Source: Muribaculaceae bacterium | Lineage (GTDB): Bacteria > Bacteroidota > Bacteroidia > Bacteroidales > Muribaculaceae | Assembly (NCBI GenBank): GCA_009775195.1 | Contig: VSPF01000179.1 | Coordinates: 1 to 5,240 of the forward strand | Direction: 5' to 3' | Length of the DNA stretch: 5,240 nt | Shown here: positions 4,393 through 5,240 of the stretch, one piece after another | Numbering within the stretch: the first letter of the stretch is position 1 | How the letters are laid out: every line of letters begins with the position of its first letter | Position numbers and translations under genes: made by a program | The notes under the pieces: model-generated | Database searches by the model: none | What the model was told of the DNA's origin: nothing | The model's input: the letters and a program-made list of their open reading frames with translations, nothing else

Positions 4393-5240
4393 TCACAGCT
4401 TCAGTTCGGGCAAACTATTAATGGCAGCTTCCTTGAGGCTGTCGACTGCGCGTGTGTACTTCTCCGTCTGCGACAGGCCGCTGTGGCCCAGAAGGCTTGC
4501 CACCGTCTTTATGTTCGCGCCGTTGTTGAGGATGTTGACGGCAAACGAATGGCGCGCGCAGTGCCATGTTATATGCTTGTCGATGCCGGCCCTGGCCACC
4601 CAGTGCCGCAGCGCCTTCAGGCACATGGTGTGCGACGGCAGGGTAAATATCCGCTCCTCTCGTCTGCCCTTCCCGATTAAATCCAGCAGCCCGTCATTCA
4701 GCGGTATCACCACGCCGCTTGCACTGCTATGCCCCTTGGTCTTGGACTGCTCGAATTTCAACAGGCGGTTGGAATAATCGACGTTGGCAAATGTGAGGTC
4801 TTTAACGTCGCACCAGCGCAGTCCGCAGTAGAGGCAGAAAATAAACGCCCTGCGTATTTCCGGGTTCTCACCGGCGTAGTGTGTGGCTATGAGCTGCTGT
4901 ATTTCCTCGATGCTCAGCACGTCCTTTTTTAAAGCCCCGTTGTCGATTTTGATAACGACGTCGGTGCAAGGATTTTTACGGATAATGTCGGCCTCGACGG
5001 CGGCTTTGATTATCTTCTTAAATCGCCCATATAGAGTGTGGGGGCCGTCGCCCCTGAACCTCTTTTGAAGATACTCTACAAAGCCAGCTATCATAGGCTT
5101 TGTAAGCTGCGTGGCCTTTAGCTTTAATCCGCGTGAACGCTTGGCTTTATCCTTTGCCGCCCTTTCGCGTTGCTCTTTAGTCCAGTCGGGCTTTGGCGTA
5201 AATACATCGTCCGGGTCGACAAGGTAATCGACAAAACAAT
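4393..5240 (-). CDS. int: Phage-type tyrosine recombinase/integrase (5' end beyond window)
   Basis: The frame is open from base 5240 down to the TGA at 4395-4393. The internal Met at 5094 is not the start, because upstream codons still encode an integrase-like N-terminal region (FTPKPDWTKEQRERAAKDKA). About 281 residues are visible. Numbering from that Met, residues 1-50 end the core-binding SAM-like domain (PHTLYGRFKKIIKAAVEADI, then RKNPCTDV). The catalytic domain has all active-site residues: Arg93 in CGLRWCDV, Lys118 in EQSKTKG, His178-x2-Arg181 in WHCARHSFA, His204 in LLGHSGLS, and nucleophile Tyr213 in EKYTRA (codon near 4458-4456). It resembles the Bacteroidota phage/ICE integrases with a SAM_5-like N-domain. 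It inserts and excises the element at att sites, probably with a directionality factor such as the excisionase-like protein at 2324-2620. GC is high, like the early operon, and it converges with the repressor unit. Confidence 0.96.
   Translation of the reverse strand, partial: CFVDYLVDPDDVFTPKPDWTKEQRERAAKDKAKRSRGLKLKATQLTKPMIAGFVEYLQKRFRGDGPHTLYGRFKKIIKAAVEADIIRKNPCTDVVIKIDNGALKKDVLSIEEIQQLIATHYAGENPEIRRAFIFCLYCGLRWCDVKDLTFANVDYSNRLLKFEQSKTKGHSSASGVVIPLNDGLLDLIGKGRREERIFTLPSHTMCLKALRHWVARAGIDKHITWHCARHSFAVNILNNGANIKTVASLLGHSGLSQTEKYTRAVDSLKEAAINSLPELKL

Noticed and set aside
1..5240. CRISPR array, tRNA or rRNA, insertion sequence, diversity-generating retroelement
   Set aside because: No regularly spaced repeats, cloverleaf, transposase or reverse transcriptase sequence was seen on either strand.

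Overview
This window is most likely the control and early region of a temperate phage (or closely related integrative element) in a Bacteroidota host, probably order Bacteroidales with a fairly GC-rich genome (an Alistipes-like genome would fit). The evidence is a Bacteroidota-type promoter (TTTG, 21 bp, TAnnTTTG), the absence of Shine-Dalgarno sites, a typical Bacteroidota signal peptide ending in ANA-Q, and the protein families: a Bacteroidota-style S24 repressor, a DUF4468-like secreted protein and a phage-type tyrosine integrase. Genus-level placement is a guess.

Layout. Positions 1-2820 hold a leftward (minus-strand) early operon, read from right to left: a 67-aa unknown protein, a 98-aa excisionase-like winged-HTH protein, a two-domain unknown protein with a Pro/Glu/Ala linker, a Cas4-like DUF2800 nuclease with a four-cysteine cluster, and a DUF2815 (Enc34-type) ssDNA-binding protein cut by the left edge. 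The genes overlap or lie 12-22 bp apart. Positions 2821-3017 are an AT-rich divergent regulatory region with promoter candidates in both directions, three TTGGATAT repeats and a 19-bp imperfect palindrome. Positions 3018-4237 form a rightward two-gene unit: an HTH-S24 (CI-like) repressor followed 2 bp later by an exported DUF4468-like protein. Positions 4238-4392 are a convergent spacer with a strong hairpin. Positions 4393-5240 encode, on the minus strand, the C-terminal part of a tyrosine recombinase whose start lies beyond the right edge.

How the genes would work together (inference). In the lysogen the repressor shuts off the leftward early promoter and is transcribed together with the exported protein, which makes the latter a lysogenic-conversion (moron) candidate. 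On induction the leftward operon is released and supplies DNA-processing proteins (nuclease, ssDNA binding) for replication or recombination. The integrase handles insertion and excision.

The most notable feature is mosaicism. The repressor gene changes abruptly from about 36% GC (HTH half) to about 60% GC (S24 half) at the interdomain linker. The AT-rich part is continuous with the operator region, which is what an exchanged immunity cassette would look like. I see no tRNA, rRNA, CRISPR array, insertion sequence or confident attachment site, and no clearly new multi-gene system.
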